This document shows, in pieces, positions 49,545 to 61,464 of a DNA stretch of 64,000 nucleotides. This DNA comes from Toxorhynchites rutilus septentrionalis (Eukaryota > Arthropoda > Insecta > Diptera > Culicidae): NCBI RefSeq assembly GCF_029784135.1, contig NC_073745.1, positions 53,148,285-53,212,284 on the forward strand, in the 5' to 3' direction. A program made the translations under genes and the position numbers. The notes beneath the pieces are model-generated. The model worked only from the letters and a program-made list of their open reading frames with translations. It was not told the DNA's origin and did no database searches. Position 1 is the stretch's first letter. Every line of letters starts with the position of its first letter.

Positions 49545-50119
49545 ATTCAGTTAGTAATGACTTTTGGCTTGTTCACGCAGTTTCTCCCCCAAAACGACTA
49601 AACAGTCAGTCGGGCTTACGATGACATACGATACAGGTGAGCTAGATTCTTTTGTGTCATACACGAAAATTACTCACACGTATAAAATAGCTTCAGTGTA
49701 TGTACGCTGTTTTGCACGCTAATACTAACGCGAGCGCCTTTATAGCATACTTGATAAATGTCTATGTTCGTTGGTTTGAGTTCACGATGGGTAGACAAGA
49801 AACCGTCCATAGATGTGGTTGCTTCTTTTTTGCATCGGAAATCATGTTTTCGTTCCTCTTTATTTGGACGTAAAAATAAGATTGCGTACGCGGGTATAAA
49901 TTTCGTTCCTAGGGGAGTAGAAATGTGCATTGAGTTCAGTTGAATGAAGAGGCAGAGTCAGTTAAATAATCACTGAATGGCCTAGTTCGCCAGTCATCCT
50001 CGCTAGTCAACGCTAGTCAATTCATTTTCTAGTCAAGTCACTTTTTGTTGTGGGTGACTGCCGAAGCAGTTCCAGTCGAAGCAAAGCTACTGAGAGTAGA
50101 GTCGGTCTTCATTTTTCAC
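49545..50119. repeat. Dispersed repeat, copy 2 (uninterrupted)
   Basis: Matches 11613-12277 plus 14255-14337. It supplies the empty site that proves the 4-bp target duplication of the element in copy 1. The end is at TCGGTCTTCATTTTT near 50118. It lies inside the hAT-like element. Confidence 0.75.
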
Positions 50120-50405
50120 CTTCGAAGATTTCGGGCCCTGGTTCCGTCGATTCTATGACCTACTATGACCTCCTTCAGTTCAAAAATCGCTGCACGATCT
50201 AAAAACGAAACAGTTCCAGTGATGAAGAACTGACAGAGATAAAGGAATTGGAAGCTAACGTCAGATTGCAATTTGGGGAAAAAGAAATGTCGTATTTCTG
50301 ATCGAAATTTGACGCTTTATTTAACATACTTAAAATTATCCAATTTAAGTCAAATATGCGCCGTTTTGTTCGCAAACTTGTTGCCATTTGAGAAGTAACT
50401 TCACC

Positions 50406-51634
50406 CAATTCACCCAGTAGACCGATCCTTTTGAAAATTTTAGACAGTAAAATAAAAACTATTAAACAACTTTTGGCATTTTCTTTTTATTCATACTTCG
50501 AGCCCAAGCCCGTATGCTCGCACCTTCCTCTTTACCCCGTCCATAAGGTTCTGTACAACGTCAGGTTGTAGTTTTTTTTGAACAGAAATCCATTTTCTCT
50601 TGAAGTCCGCCTCCGATTTGACAACTTTTGGGTTCTTCCGGGGGGCCTACTTCATAATCGCCCAATATTTCTCTATTGGGCGAAGCTCCGGCGCGTTGGG
50701 CGGGTTCATTTCCTTTGGCACGAAGGTGACCCCGTTGGCATCGTACCACTCCAACACGTCCTTTGAATAGTGGCACGAAGCGAGATCCGGCCTGAAGATG
50801 GTCGGGCCCTCGTGCTGCTTCAATAGTGGTAGTAAGCGCTTCTGTAGGCACTCCTTAAGGTAAACCTGCCCGTTTACCGTGCCGGTCATCACGAAGGGGG
50901 CGCTCCGCTTTCCGTATACTTTTTGGCAAACTTGGATAGTTTCTTCTTGCGAATCTCCTCCGGAACGCTGAATTTGTCCTCTGCGGAGAAGAACAACAGG
51001 CCCGGCAGCTGACGAAAGTCCGCTTTGACGTAGGTTTCGTCGTCCATTACCAGGCAATGCGGCTTCGTCAGCATTTCGGTGTACAGCTTCCGGGATCGCA
51101 TCTTCCCCACCATGTTTTGCCTTTCGTCGCGGTTAGGAGCCTTCTGAACCTTGTATGTACGCAGGCCCTCCCGCTGCTTGGTCCGCTGGACGAATGAACT
51201 TGACAAATTCAGCTTATTGGCGACATCCCGGACCGAACTTCTCGGATCACGTCTAAACTGCTTAACTACGCGCTTGTGATCTTTTTCACTGACGGAGCAT
51301 CCATTTTTGCCGTTCTTCACCTTCCGGTCGATGGTTAGGTTCTCGAAGCATCGTTTTAGTACTCTGCTGACCGTGGATTGGACGATTCCCAGCATCTTAC
51401 CGATGTCCCGATGTGACAACTCCGGATTCTAGAAATGAGTGCGCAGGATTAATTCACGACGCTATTTTTCGTTCGACGACATTTTTCCAAATTTACGAAA
51501 AATTGACAGTGAAGCATGGCCAACGTGATCTATACACTCTTATCTGATTATAAGTGAAAGCTGAAGATATAATTCCTAAAAATTAAATTTCTACAGCGTT
51601 TTTTCTGTGATGCAATTTGATGTGACACACCCTT
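50406..51634 (-). mobile_element. DD37E element, copy 3, missing its left terminus
   Basis: The right terminal repeat is complete and ends at TA 51635-51636. On the left, about the outer 50 bp including the whole terminal repeat are gone; similarity begins at AATTCACCCAGTAGACCG near 50406. Immediately left is the mariner C-terminus, so the deletion removed both the DD37E end and part of the mariner. Confidence 0.88.
50491..51482 (-). pseudogene. DD37E transposase copy 3, stops and a frameshift
   Basis: ATG at 51482. A TAG occurs within the first ten codons (Glu codon changed) and another at 51430 (FE*NPELSH region, Glu changed to stop). A net loss of 25 bases near 50915 removes the MVWQAIC block and shifts the frame. 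Catalytic Asp 1 (MDDETY), Asp 2 (RPDLASCHY) and Glu (PIEKYW) codons are all still present. The natural stop is at 50491. Confidence 0.88.
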
Positions 51635-51636
51635 TA

Positions 51637-51812
51637 TCTTCGATAGCCACTACACCAGAACGAAATCGATCAAACCAACGCTGTGCTGTGCGAATCGTTA
51701 CAGTATCGGGTCCATAAACTACACGAATTTTTTCGGCCGCCTTCATTGCAGTTTTACCTCGCATGTAGTAAAAACTTAAAATATGGGGAATTTCTTGCTT
51801 AGTGGACTCCAT
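51637..51812 (-). pseudogene. Mariner transposase, N-terminal fragment
   Basis: From ATG 51812: MESTKQEIPHILSFYYMRGK, then a helix-turn-helix region with VVYGPDTVTIRTAQRWFDRF and SGVVAIED. That is the standard start of a mariner (DD34D-type) transposase: HTH, the VYG block and WF.RF.SG. It is cut at the TA where DD37E copy 3 begins (51635-51636). Confidence 0.85.
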
Positions 51813-52101
51813 CTTTGACGCGCTATAACTTGAGACTGAAAAGGACAATCACAACACTATCAAAACGAAACTTGTAGCACAGATTGTCGTCTTTAAATAG
51901 CCGTATAGTATGACCCGATGCGATAAGTACAACACAAGATATGTTTAAGTGTTGCCATATATTGACAATATACGACATTTCTTTTTCCCCAACCCAATAT
52001 ATGACAATAGTAGTCGATGCTCTTCGTATTGTACACCCAACATAATTGAACGAGCGTTTTCCTCTTCTGGAAACTTTGTTAATGAGATCCGATCTAGATT
52101 A

Positions 52102-53116
52102 CCGTTTTGTCTCATATTCCGAACACTCAAGCTTTGATCGCCATTAAACAGTGTCTCATTACTCAAAATGGTACTCTTTCACGAAATTAATTTGAATTTT
52201 GGATACATTTCTTTTTCATTTTACTACAATAAAACTGATTTACAAATACATATTCGTGGTGAAAAACTAAAAATATTTTTAATCACTTTTGTCTCAACTT
52301 CCGAACACCATTTTCGTCACTGACTTATATTCCGAACACTTTTGTCTCAAATTCCGAGCAGCAAAAATGCATTTTTTTAAATCATAACTATTAAACTATT
52401 GGAACGATTCATATGATCGATATATAAAATTAAAGTCAATTAGCTAGTCTTTTTTGGAAAATGTTATGTTGAAAAAGGTTAATTGGATTGGCTTTCGTAA
52501 TTATTCATTGTATTTGTTTTTTATAGTTTACATGGTTTCGGGACCAATGACGCTATATCGGTATCGATACCTATAAATGATGTTAAAATGAAGTCTATAA
52601 CCCAAACAATATCAGGATTTTGATTATTAAATTATTTATAACATTGAAGGTCAGTAAATTCACATTTAAAAATGAAGTGTTCACAATTTGAATCATGCGT
52701 TGGAACTTGATTCATATTCCGAACACTACTTCGATACTAATTTTATTGAAGATTTCTGCATAAAATATCTTTTTTTTTCATTCATTTATTGTAGATCCTT
52801 ACATTCTCTAGCACTCAACATGAAAACCGCAAACAAAATGTTAATAAAAAACTACAAAAACTGAAAAATGAACGATGCTTGTTTTTACAGAATTTGCTAA
52901 CGCAAACATTTTATCATTGGTTTTGATTGTCACTTTTTTGCAAATGTTATTATAAATTCTATCGATACCTGTAAATGATGTCAAAATGAAGCCTATATCT
53001 CAAAAAATACCTGTGTTTTCATTGTTCAATTATTTATGACATAAAAGTTTATTAAATTTACATTGAAAAATGAAGTGTTTGAAATTTGAGACTGATCGGA
53101 ATATGAGACAAAACGG
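52102..53116. mobile_element. TA-flanked TIR element with internal phrase copies
   Basis: 1,015 bp between TA at 52100-52101 and 53117-53118. Both ends read CCGTTTTGTCTCATATTCCG, then GA or TC. Internal copies: GTCTCAACTTCCGAACACC near 52291, TATATTCCGAACACTTTTGT near 52327, and TTCATATTCCGAACACTAC near 52711. No coding capacity. It lies inside the hAT-like element. Confidence 0.82.
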
Positions 53117-53521
53117 TAGAAGACGACAAAATTAACATTCTCTGTGTCCTTAAGTATTATTTTAACCATCTTTTTGTGAACTGATCATTATCAATAAAAG
53201 CCCTTTTTTTTTCAAGAAAATGTCTTTATTTTAAAATATTTTTATTGGTCACTTACCGGTTTACGGGTAATGAAATTCTCATTACTAAATAACCGGTTAT
53301 TGGAATTTTGGCACGGTAATGCAATCCCCACATGAAGCTGCTCATTCTAGATTATTTTTTTGTTTTTATTTACAATTTTAACAGAAGGCCAGATAGGTGT
53401 ACACAGTAAGTGTCAAAGGTATTGTTACACTGTATTGCAAGTTTGTACATCATTAAAATTTAAAATAAAAATGTAATTTATGAATCATACATAGGTGTTC
53501 GTCTTTCCCGGCTTTCCCCTA

Positions 53522-55380
53522 CTTTAACAATCAAAGCGCTTCGATGAACGTATTGACAAGTTTAGAAAAAAGAATTTTAGAATCGTTAGATCTTCGTTCG
53601 ATGTACATCTTCCCAATGCTATAAACACACTGCCGGTTACAAAGCATACTCACTCACCAGCTGACAGTGAATTGTGACACAACTGTAACATTACATTTTT
53701 CTCGGGATAAACAATTGAATAATTCTGAAGTGTCAAGCATTGTCCAAACGCACTATGTGTCTCATTTTGACTGTAGCCAATTCGTGCTCCTCAAATAGGT
53801 CCGACCAAAAGAAGCAACCGGAGTAACAGCGGAATTTGGATACAAGCGAAGAATTTTATTGTAAGCCACTCCCCTTGTGAATCTACTGCCAGTCTAATGA
53901 AATAAATTTGGTTGTTGCTTTCCGAAAACATAATTCATTTTCTAACCGCGAAGCAGAGCTTATGCGCTAAGGCCATCGTTCTAGCATGTATTTTTGCTAA
54001 TAGGTACCGAAAAACTACTCGGATATTCGATAAGTTATTTAAATTGGCAACCCTTGTTGTAGTCCCACGTCTCTTCGGCTATGTCCTCGACATCAACTAT
54101 CACCAAACGTAATAACAGTGTTTGGAGAACGTTTTTCGACCAGGAATCCCGGATCGGGGGAAATCGGAAGCGGAACTCCAACCTCTCGATCCGAGACGTC
54201 AGGTTAGAAGTTTTACAAACAACAGTGCAGCGAACCCTGAAACGCGTCGCGCTGTCATCCTACAAGTAGGGTACCTCGTTAATTGTTGAACACTTTCCAA
54301 ATGTTGAACAGTCTAATAAATTCTAGCTACAAATCAATTTTAATTGTTGTTTTCCAAATACTATCTCCAAAAACATCTGCATTTGAAAGTTGCACATGTT
54401 GTATTGCCGAATTGATGCCATTTACATGATCCTTACCTTTGAAAAATGTGATTAAAAATATTGTTTAATCGATGATCATTTGCCCTATTATTTTTAAAAA
54501 TAAAACTAAGAAAGTGCATCCTCAAAATAAGCTTCATAATAAAAACAGCGGTGATTTTTTTACTGCCACCATTTTTTTTACAACGCATGAGAAAATGTTC
54601 CAACAGTTCTCCAATCATCCGGGTTGCTAGTACACTAAAATATTATAAAAATACTACATTTCCAGATGCTGTTATTTTTCAGCTCATATTCCATCTGTCG
54701 AACACTCTCATAACCAAAAACCGTCTTTCCCATTAGCAGGGGAGCCAGAAACTTTTCAAGCCCATTATATAATATTTTGTTCAAACCGTGCAAAGGTAAA
54801 AAAAACTGCCGTTTAAATTCAATTATGTTAGTGTTTTCTAGCGTGCAAATAAGCAAAGGAGAAAATATACCGAAGACAACAATCCAATGCGAATTACACG
54901 TCCACTTTTGTAAACGATTTTATATATGTGGCCATACTTATTTTTACTCTTTTATAATTCAGAATATGCGACCATACTTTTTCTCTTCATACATATTACT
55001 TGGAAATTCTTGCAAATTTAAAAACTTCTGAGAAAATAATAAATCAAAATGATATTCAATTTACCCATATCTGACATCCCTGTTTTCATCATTGGCTTTA
55101 TTTACATTATTTGTTTGTCTCACGAACGAGTGTTGTTGAATTTGGACGTCGTGTACAAGTTACGTAACGTGAGAATTTGGGGAGGTAGGTCGAGGTTGCG
55201 TTACTTTCAGTGTATTAGAGATAAGAATTGAGTTACGTAAGGGGGAGGGAGGCGATCCAAAGCTCGGATTTCTAGCGTTACTCTAGCGTTAGCGTAATTT
55301 GTGCACCACGCCTTAAAAACCAACTGTTCAACATCTAGCGACGATTCAACTTTTGGTTGAAATGCCATAGGTCAGCACTT
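53522..55380. other. Unassigned AT-rich stretch
   Basis: No gene recognised. After TA at 54268, GGGTACCTCGTTAATTGTTG and two GTTGAACA motifs look like the left end of another 'echo'-type element, with a TGTCGAACACTCTC at 54696 and TGTTCAACATCTAGC at 55324 as possible internal or right copies. I could not fix a right terminus. Confidence 0.35.
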
Positions 55381-55381
55381 C

Positions 55382-56240
55382 GTGAACTCTCACAATCTTG
55401 GTTGCACCATGATCAGTCCGCACGAGTCTGTAATAGTAGAGGACATGACTAGGATTGCAGAACAACAAATAGTTTTACCGGAAGATTCAAAACTATCAGC
55501 TGATGAGGTGATAACGGCCATAAAATCTACCAAAAACATCAAGGCTGCTGGAATTGGTGGAGTGGTCGATCTGGAGTAGAACAACTTGAGTGTTGACTTC
55601 TTTAATCATTCTTTAATGGCAGCAGTCTTTAATAAGTGCTTGGAACCTTGCTACTTCCCTTCTCAATGGAAGTCAGCTGAAGTTATTCCAATTCTCAAGC
55701 ATGGTAAAGATCCCACCAATGCCAAAAGCTATCGCCCAATCAGTCTGTTATCCTCCATCTCGAAAATATTCGAAAAGATGATTGTCAGTCGTTGACTGGA
55801 GTTCTCAAACCAAAATCCTTCAGGAACAATTTGGATTCATATAAGGTCACTCATCTGTACATCAGCTTATACGGGTAACTAACATCATTAGGCGGAACAA
55901 GAGCATTTCAAAAATATCCGCGATGGCGTTGTTGGACGTCGAAAAGGCGTTCGACAATGTATGGCATGATGGCCTTGTGTCCAAGCTTCATAGATACAAC
56001 TTTCCGATCTTCCTTGTGAAGATCGTCAGTAGCTATTCAGCGGGCAGATCTTTCAGGGTCTTTCTGAAGACTTCTCATTCTAATACGTTCAGTAGAGTAG
56101 ATGCGGGTGCTTCCCAGGGTAGCGTTCCAGGACCTATCCTGTTTAACATATTTACATCAGATGTTCCTCCCCTTCCAGGTGGCGGTATCCTGTCTTTATT
56201 CGCCGATGACACTGCCATCATCTATATAAGGGTCGAGTGA
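55382..56240 (+). pseudogene. Jockey-type LINE reverse transcriptase, decayed
   Basis: Three open pieces in changing frames: LSADEVITAIKSTKNIKAAG (N-terminal part of RT), then AEVIPILKHGKDPTNAKSYR and PISLLSSISKIFEKMIVSR (RT block 1), a damaged stretch, then LDVEKAFDNVWHDGL (block A), ASQGSVPGPILFNIF (block B) and LFADDTAIIY (catalytic block C). Several stops and shifts; both ends are lost. The motif set is that of Jockey-clade LINEs. Confidence 0.85.
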
Positions 56241-56489
56241 TCCGTGCTCTAACGAGAAGACTACAAGAGGGCCTCGATTTCAGTAGCTGGAAAATTTGTA
56301 TTAATGCGTTGGTTGGTTGCAGGCAGGTTGACGAAAATTGAATAATCGACCGGAGAAAAGCCATCAGTAAGTAAGATTTACGATTCATCAGTCATACAAT
56401 TAGGAACCGAAAGACGACAGCAGCAGAGAGGCTTTCTCAAGACTTTCTCAAGACCGAGAGTTTAGTTCAGTTTCCCAAAATGGCCTTTT

Positions 56490-57879
56490 TAAAGGCTAGA
56501 GCAGTATGAACTGACAAAGTTTAAAAAGTCTATAATTTGAAACATCATCATCGTCACCAATAAGTCCGAACACACTTCTAAATTGAAATAAGCACTGTCC
56601 CTGCAGGAAAAAAAAACATGAAAATCAATTCGCTTTTTATTACTGGGTCTCGTGTTTTCCTGAGCAATATATGTCCCACAGCAATGTCGGACCGCTGTTT
56701 TTTTTCGATTTCCTCCAACGACATCTACTTCATATCTAATGCTATTTTTAATACAATCGAAACAACACTTTGTTTATATCGCTTCAATATCGATTGCTAA
56801 CAATACCGCATAACTGTCATAACATGAAGAAACGAGGGGTTACTCAAAGGTTTTGAGTGATTTTAATATTATGTTTTGGGGTTGGGCTTTTATTTTTGTC
56901 AACGCATATTTGCACACTTTAAAGAAGTCATGTATGGGAGAAAACAAAATCTAATAAAAATGGCCAAACTTGTTAATTACTTGAAAGAGTAATAGTTAAT
57001 AAACAATTCTATAAAACTACGGTAGTAGTTTTTGATAAAATAGTCCAGAAATTGCGAAAAGTTTTTAAGCATCCAAGGTGGGCTTCTGTTATGCCTATCA
57101 CTATACCAGGCATAACAAAAGGTCCAGGTCTCTTGGAGAACGAGCTGGCTTTGATGAAGCAATTGGTAAAAGTATCAAAAGAAGTTGGCTCCATCATTGC
57201 CTAAAACCTTATGAGTGATCTCAAGCAACGGAAATTTGATTAGAGACATTACGGGTTTTCAGCTCATATAAAGTTCAAATTGATGAAAAATTGGAAGGAA
57301 GAACTCCCTACTTTCCCATACATTTGGCTGCGCTCCCGCAGCAAACAGCTATTCATTACAAACAACCACGGGTACGGGCGAACCGTATGGACAAGGTGAA
57401 GGAGGGAGACAAAAAAGAGATTAGAAATAAATATAGGCGGTCGCTACAACGTTCCCTATATAAACATCGTTGCTGGACGAGCTGGATGGCGAGGGATCGA
57501 GTGCCTTTCTCAAGGCAAGAGGGTGGAGGTGTAATGCTGGAGTAAAGTAAAGTTTTCCAAGGGCTTTTCTCAAGGCTAGAGACGAATGAACTGAAAAAGT
57601 TTAAAGTCTCTATAATACAAAACCTTCCTTCCTTCCTCCCTTGTCCACATTCTATTATCGGACGCGAAGCAGGAAAGACGCTATCTTGAAATTAATTTTC
57701 AGCATAAGAGATTGCTGCATTTGCCGAGGATGTATGCGGTGCGATAGCGCAAGAGTGAGATACAGGAGTTTCAATGGGATTTGGAGCAGGAGAGCCTATC
57801 GAAGTGTGTTAAAAGCGGTGGAAGCATAGCGCCGGGTGAATGAGTAACTAATCGCACTCGATTTGATAGAATTCTGGAG
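56490..57879. other. Mixed short repeats, no gene
   Basis: Two copies of the TAGAG-AATGAACTG-AAGTCT block (56496-56550, 57571-57620). Between 57450 and 57545 lies TGCTGGACGAGCTGGATGGC and a CTTTCTCAAGGCAAGAG block that precedes the second copy and may be part of the same retroelement 3' end. Nothing else recognised. Confidence 0.4.
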
Positions 57880-58175
57880 TTTTTAAACGGTTTTATTTAA
57901 CTGTGACATATTTGTATGTTTGTATGTAAAATGTTTGTCTATGGCGCTGTACCACATTAATTGAAATTTGACCCTTTCCTGTTGATCGATTGATCTGAAA
58001 TTTGGAACACACCTTTATCTCTGCAGTCATTATAAAACTCCTTATTTCATGATCTTGAAAATCCAAGATGGCGACCGCTACAAAATGGCGGGTTACATAT
58101 TGTCTCTAAATCTCATCAATATGGGTATCATGAAGGACTAGTAGAACACAGTTATTCATGAGGAGTGCAAAGCCC
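57880..58175 (-). repeat. Reverse copy of the 4690-6485 dispersed repeat
   Basis: Contains TTTAAACGGTTTTATTTAAC, then TGATCTGAAATTTGGAACAC and CATCAATATGGGTATCAT, the complements of blocks in the 5-6 kb region. One unit only. Confidence 0.7.
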
Positions 58176-58557
58176 AATTATATCACGATACCAGACGGTA
58201 AATTCCTATTACGATATGCTTGCCATCAAGTATGTGTTCATTGCCGGATGAACAATAACCCCTGCAACATTTGCACCGCACGACATTTTCACGACAAATT
58301 TTGATTTTATCGTATTTGAATCTAAACATTTGAGTGTTTGCTGAGTGCTGAGGTTTTATTTTATCCTTTGATTTTTTTCTGTAATTTTGTACATGAAAAG
58401 TTGATCATTCTGGGATCTGTGCTCCATGATATTCGAATAATGGACACCTCTTGGTGTAGTCCTACGTTTCTCCGGTTATGTCCCCGACTAAATTGGTGGT
58501 TAATTAATACTACTTGAAGTACCGAATATTGTATCAAAACATTGAATCGCTTATTAC

Positions 58558-59060
58558 AGTAAAACCTGTTTTTGTGCGGTTTTTTTCCGCGATTTTTTTT
58601 GTGCGGTTTTCTATTATGCGTTTTTTTTGTGCGGTGTATGAAATTTATATATTTGACGAAGTTATCGTCCATTTAGTTTTTTTCAATTATTCAGGAGGGG
58701 AATGATTTCAGATCCCCTCCTCCCATCAAATGCTCTAAGTTTTTCTAAGTTTTTGAATGACATGATTTCTAACAGCAACACGTTTCGACATGCAACTAAA
58801 AGCACAAAACAGTCACGCGCAACCTAAAAGGCAAAGTGTCCCATCGCAAAGCAGGAAAACAAAAGTAAATTGAACGGTGAATGGCGTGTATTTGAGTTAT
58901 TTTCTTGGGGAAAATTTTTTTTATGCGGTCCCTATCTACCGCACAAAAAAGTTTTTTTCAAAATGTGTACCGAACACGATTTTTTAAAGCTGCTGGCGAC
59001 GTTTTTTTATGCGACTTTTTTTGTGCGGTCCCTATCCCCCGCACAAAAAAGGTTTGCCTG
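58558..59060. mobile_element. Pogo/Tigger-like TIR element (503 bp)
   Basis: Between TA at 58556-58557 and 59061-59062. Left end CAGTAAAACCTGTTTTTGTG then CGG; right end inverted CAGGCAAACCTTTTTTGTGC then GG. The phrase TTTTTGTGCGG recurs inside about five times in both orientations, for example CCGCACAAAAAAG at 58939 and TTTTTTTGTGCGGTCC at 59016. CAG termini with a TA target and repeated GCGG-rich phrases are typical of Tigger/pogo MITEs. Confidence 0.75.
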
Positions 59061-59299
59061 TACATTAATTCCTATGATGAAATTTATAGTGGTTTTACTG
59101 AAGTTCGACAGAGTGTAGTATATGAATATCAAACACACATCCCAAGTCAAAACAATTGTCATTTTCAGCCTTCGAGTAGAATTCACAATGGCTATTTTAT
59201 TCTGATCACGGATAGAAGAAGACATTCCCACAGTTCTCAGCTTCAACCTAATTCATAACTCATGCTTGACTAGTCACGAAAAATCACCCAATTCAGCAG

Positions 59300-60660
59300 A
59301 GCTGATCCATTGAGGCCTCTAGAATTTCCCAATACTCACCGTTTCAGACGATATAATTCGCGCAGCCGTATTCCGCAAACGTCCCTCGACGCGGCGCGTT
59401 TCCAATTCTGCTTGACACCGCTTCTCTACTGCCCGTTAAAACCGCTAAGGCAATCCGTAATCGAACATGGGGTGGTGAAATTTTCCATACAAAAGATAGC
59501 AATAACAACAACGACAACACAGAATTCGCCAAAATAAGTGGCTCAAAAATTCACACGATACTCCGCGCTGGCCGGCAATGGGCAACTTCTTTGCAACCGG
59601 TGGGTAACCAATCCGTTGCAAACTTTTGGTTTCCTTTTCCTTTGCCCCTCCCGGTTTATTTTGCACTCACTTTCGATTTTCGCTATTGCGTTTGTAAGGC
59701 TGCACACGGGACGAGGGGAGAGAGAAAAAAAAGCAAGAAATGCATGTGAGGAGAGTTAAACACGTTTTGCGGCACTTCCAAATCTTCGTCGATGGGACTG
59801 TGAAATTGGCCTACAAAACAGAGGCCGAACCATCCACCGATTTCATTAAACTTCACCATGAGCCGTCTCACTTGAAATGTTGCTTCAATTTAGCGTTTTT
59901 GTTTTTCTTTCTCCAAAACGCACTCTATTTCTCGAAATATTTGTTTTGAAATCCACACGAAACACCTACACTTACTACTGTTACAGCTTTCGAAAACACA
60001 AAAAAGATACAGAAAACGCGCAAACTGAAGCAAGTTAGTTCAAAAACAACGCTGATCGTGCACTGTCGGAACGAAAATAACTGGAAAAGCACTTTCCACA
60101 CGGCGCATCTCTTTTCGCGACGCGAGTGGAAACGCACCACCGGCAATTGGGTGGGCAAGCGAGGAAAAATGACTGGACTAACAAAACGTACACACACACA
60201 CACACTCACTATTTTCTCGCGTGGCGCGTTGTAAAACACTATCAGTGGCCAGTGGTGGTCACAGATAAACTTGAGAGCTTCCTCCGCTTCCGCTGTGGCG
60301 CTGGGGAGATTGTCGGCGAAATCGGGCAGCAGAAGCGCAACACACAACTCATCAACAACGCCAACAGTAACGAAACGTCTCCAATGTTTGAGCGCTGAAC
60401 GCGAACTGGTTGAAGCCACCGATAATCCAGCTGAGCTGAATGGCCAACCATCCGCGGCGATAGAGCAGAACACTCAGAGGGGCAGCAGCAGCGAACATGT
60501 TGGTGATGAACGCGGGGGATGATGATGGAAGCGGGCAATGGAATAATGTGAAGCGAGACCTAAAACCGAGCCGTTCACGGGTTCGATTCCAGGTATTGCT
60601 CCGCTATCGAAGACGATCGGCGATGGCGCGGAGACGACGATACGCCGTTGCACCGTTGAT
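59300..60660 (+). other. GC-richer, possibly genic 5' region
   Basis: This block is richer in GC and CpG than its surroundings and contains an (AC)n run (60190-60206). A good donor, TTGAT/GTGAGT, lies at 60660/60661 on the plus strand, preceded by an ATG at 60622 opening an Arg-rich frame (MARRRRYAVAPL). This could be the end of a 5' exon. The 182-aa minus-strand frame (60473-59925) has no family features. No acceptor partner is seen. Confidence 0.25.
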
Positions 60661-61189
60661 GTGAGTATTGACCCTAGCTGGCGCACAACGGAACGGAAGG
60701 TTTCCGCTGTATTTCGGTGGCCTAGGTGTTCGATAAACCACTTAATATTTTACTCGCGAAAAGACTTAAGATATATGTTGATTTGTTTATCAATATCAAT
60801 AGTGGACAGGTACAGCGTAACACAAACAGCGAAGTTAGCAGCAGCGTTTATGCCACTACACGGACACCCCCGCAACAAAACGGAACATAAGCAAAACAGA
60901 CTATTCGAGCTGAAGTGGTAAAGTGTAAAAAGTTGAAGAAAGGTGATAAAAGAATACAAGTTCAAATATAAAACATCGGTGTTAAAGTTTTTAATGTTCT
61001 CACCCGAAGAAGCTATTGATATATTTGATGCATTGCTTATTTGTTTCACATTTTGTGGCACACATACTGATCCTGATGCTTCTTTGTTTGAATGAACACA
61101 AATTTTGGCATAGATCCTGTGTTTGTTTTATTTGTACTACTTCTTTATTTATATACAATACTAGCTGCAGCGTTGCCAATGTTCCAGTT

Positions 61190-61305
61190 TAAACTGGATT
61201 CTTCCAGTTTTTCATTCTCGATCCAGTCAAACAGTTAAATCCTAAAATCTTCCAGTTTTTTAAAAATTTTATCCAGTTTTATCCAGTTTTATCCAGTTTT
61301 TTATA
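61190..61305. repeat. Cluster of CCAGTTTT motifs
   Basis: TCCAGTTTT-type units recur six or more times, the last three in tandem as ATCCAGTTTT. Related blocks occur at 28165-28197 (inverted, CTGGAAGAAAACTGGATC) and 63170-63215. In each case GTTGCCAA is at one side or the block stands in non-coding DNA; probably one decayed repeat family. Confidence 0.5.
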
Positions 61306-61464
61306 TGTGTGATTCAAAATAAACTCACAATGTATAAATATTATCCCTTCCTCCCCCTTAACTTCCCACTTAACTGTGGAACCTGTGGAATGAACTTATT
61401 CTGGATATACCCTCAACAAAACAATGAATAGAAACAGGCTGAGGAACATTATGGCTACTGTCTA

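Larger units (their letters stand above)
50273..51998 (-). mobile_element. Mariner element split by DD37E copy 3
   Basis: Right end inverted: TTGGGTTGGGGAAAAAGAAA; left end TTGGGGAAAAAGAAATGTCG at 50273. C-terminal codons WQQVCEQNGAYLT and TAA (50345) lie on the left, N-terminal codons on the right, on the minus strand. The DD37E element sits between them. The middle of the mariner gene is missing, so deletion accompanied or preceded the insertion. Confidence 0.82.
48639..53330. mobile_element. hAT-like element with 8-bp CATGAAGC target duplication
   Basis: CATGAAGC stands on both sides (48631-48638 and 53331-53338). The ends are TAGGGATTGTTAATCGG and, inverted, TGGGGATTGCATTACCG. An 8-bp duplication and T/C-A-GGG-type termini are hallmarks of the hAT superfamily. 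Subterminal ACCGGTAATACCGG and ACCGGTTTACGGGTAAT motifs look like transposase-binding repeats. No hAT transposase was found; after subtraction of three insertions about 1.4 kb remains, so it is non-autonomous or deleted. Confidence 0.78.
48031..53519. mobile_element. Outermost TA-flanked TIR element of the nested stack
   Basis: Left end after TA (48029-48030): GGAGAAGGGTGGTAAATACG then GACACC. Right end before TA (53520-53521), read inverted: GGGGAAAGCCGGGAAAGACG then AACACC; about 19 of 26 positions agree. Internal echo GATAGACGGACAAAA and GATGGACACT near 48199-48222. Removing the hAT-like insertion leaves about 0.8 kb, like its relatives. Confidence 0.6.

Noticed and set aside
59925..60473. 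182-aa minus-strand open frame
   Set aside because: No recognisable domain, Cys/Val-rich run comes from an (AC)n microsatellite, and the opposite strand is equally open.
60570..60595. GGTTCGATTCC resembling a tRNA B box
   Set aside because: The T-stem does not pair and no A box is found at the right distance.
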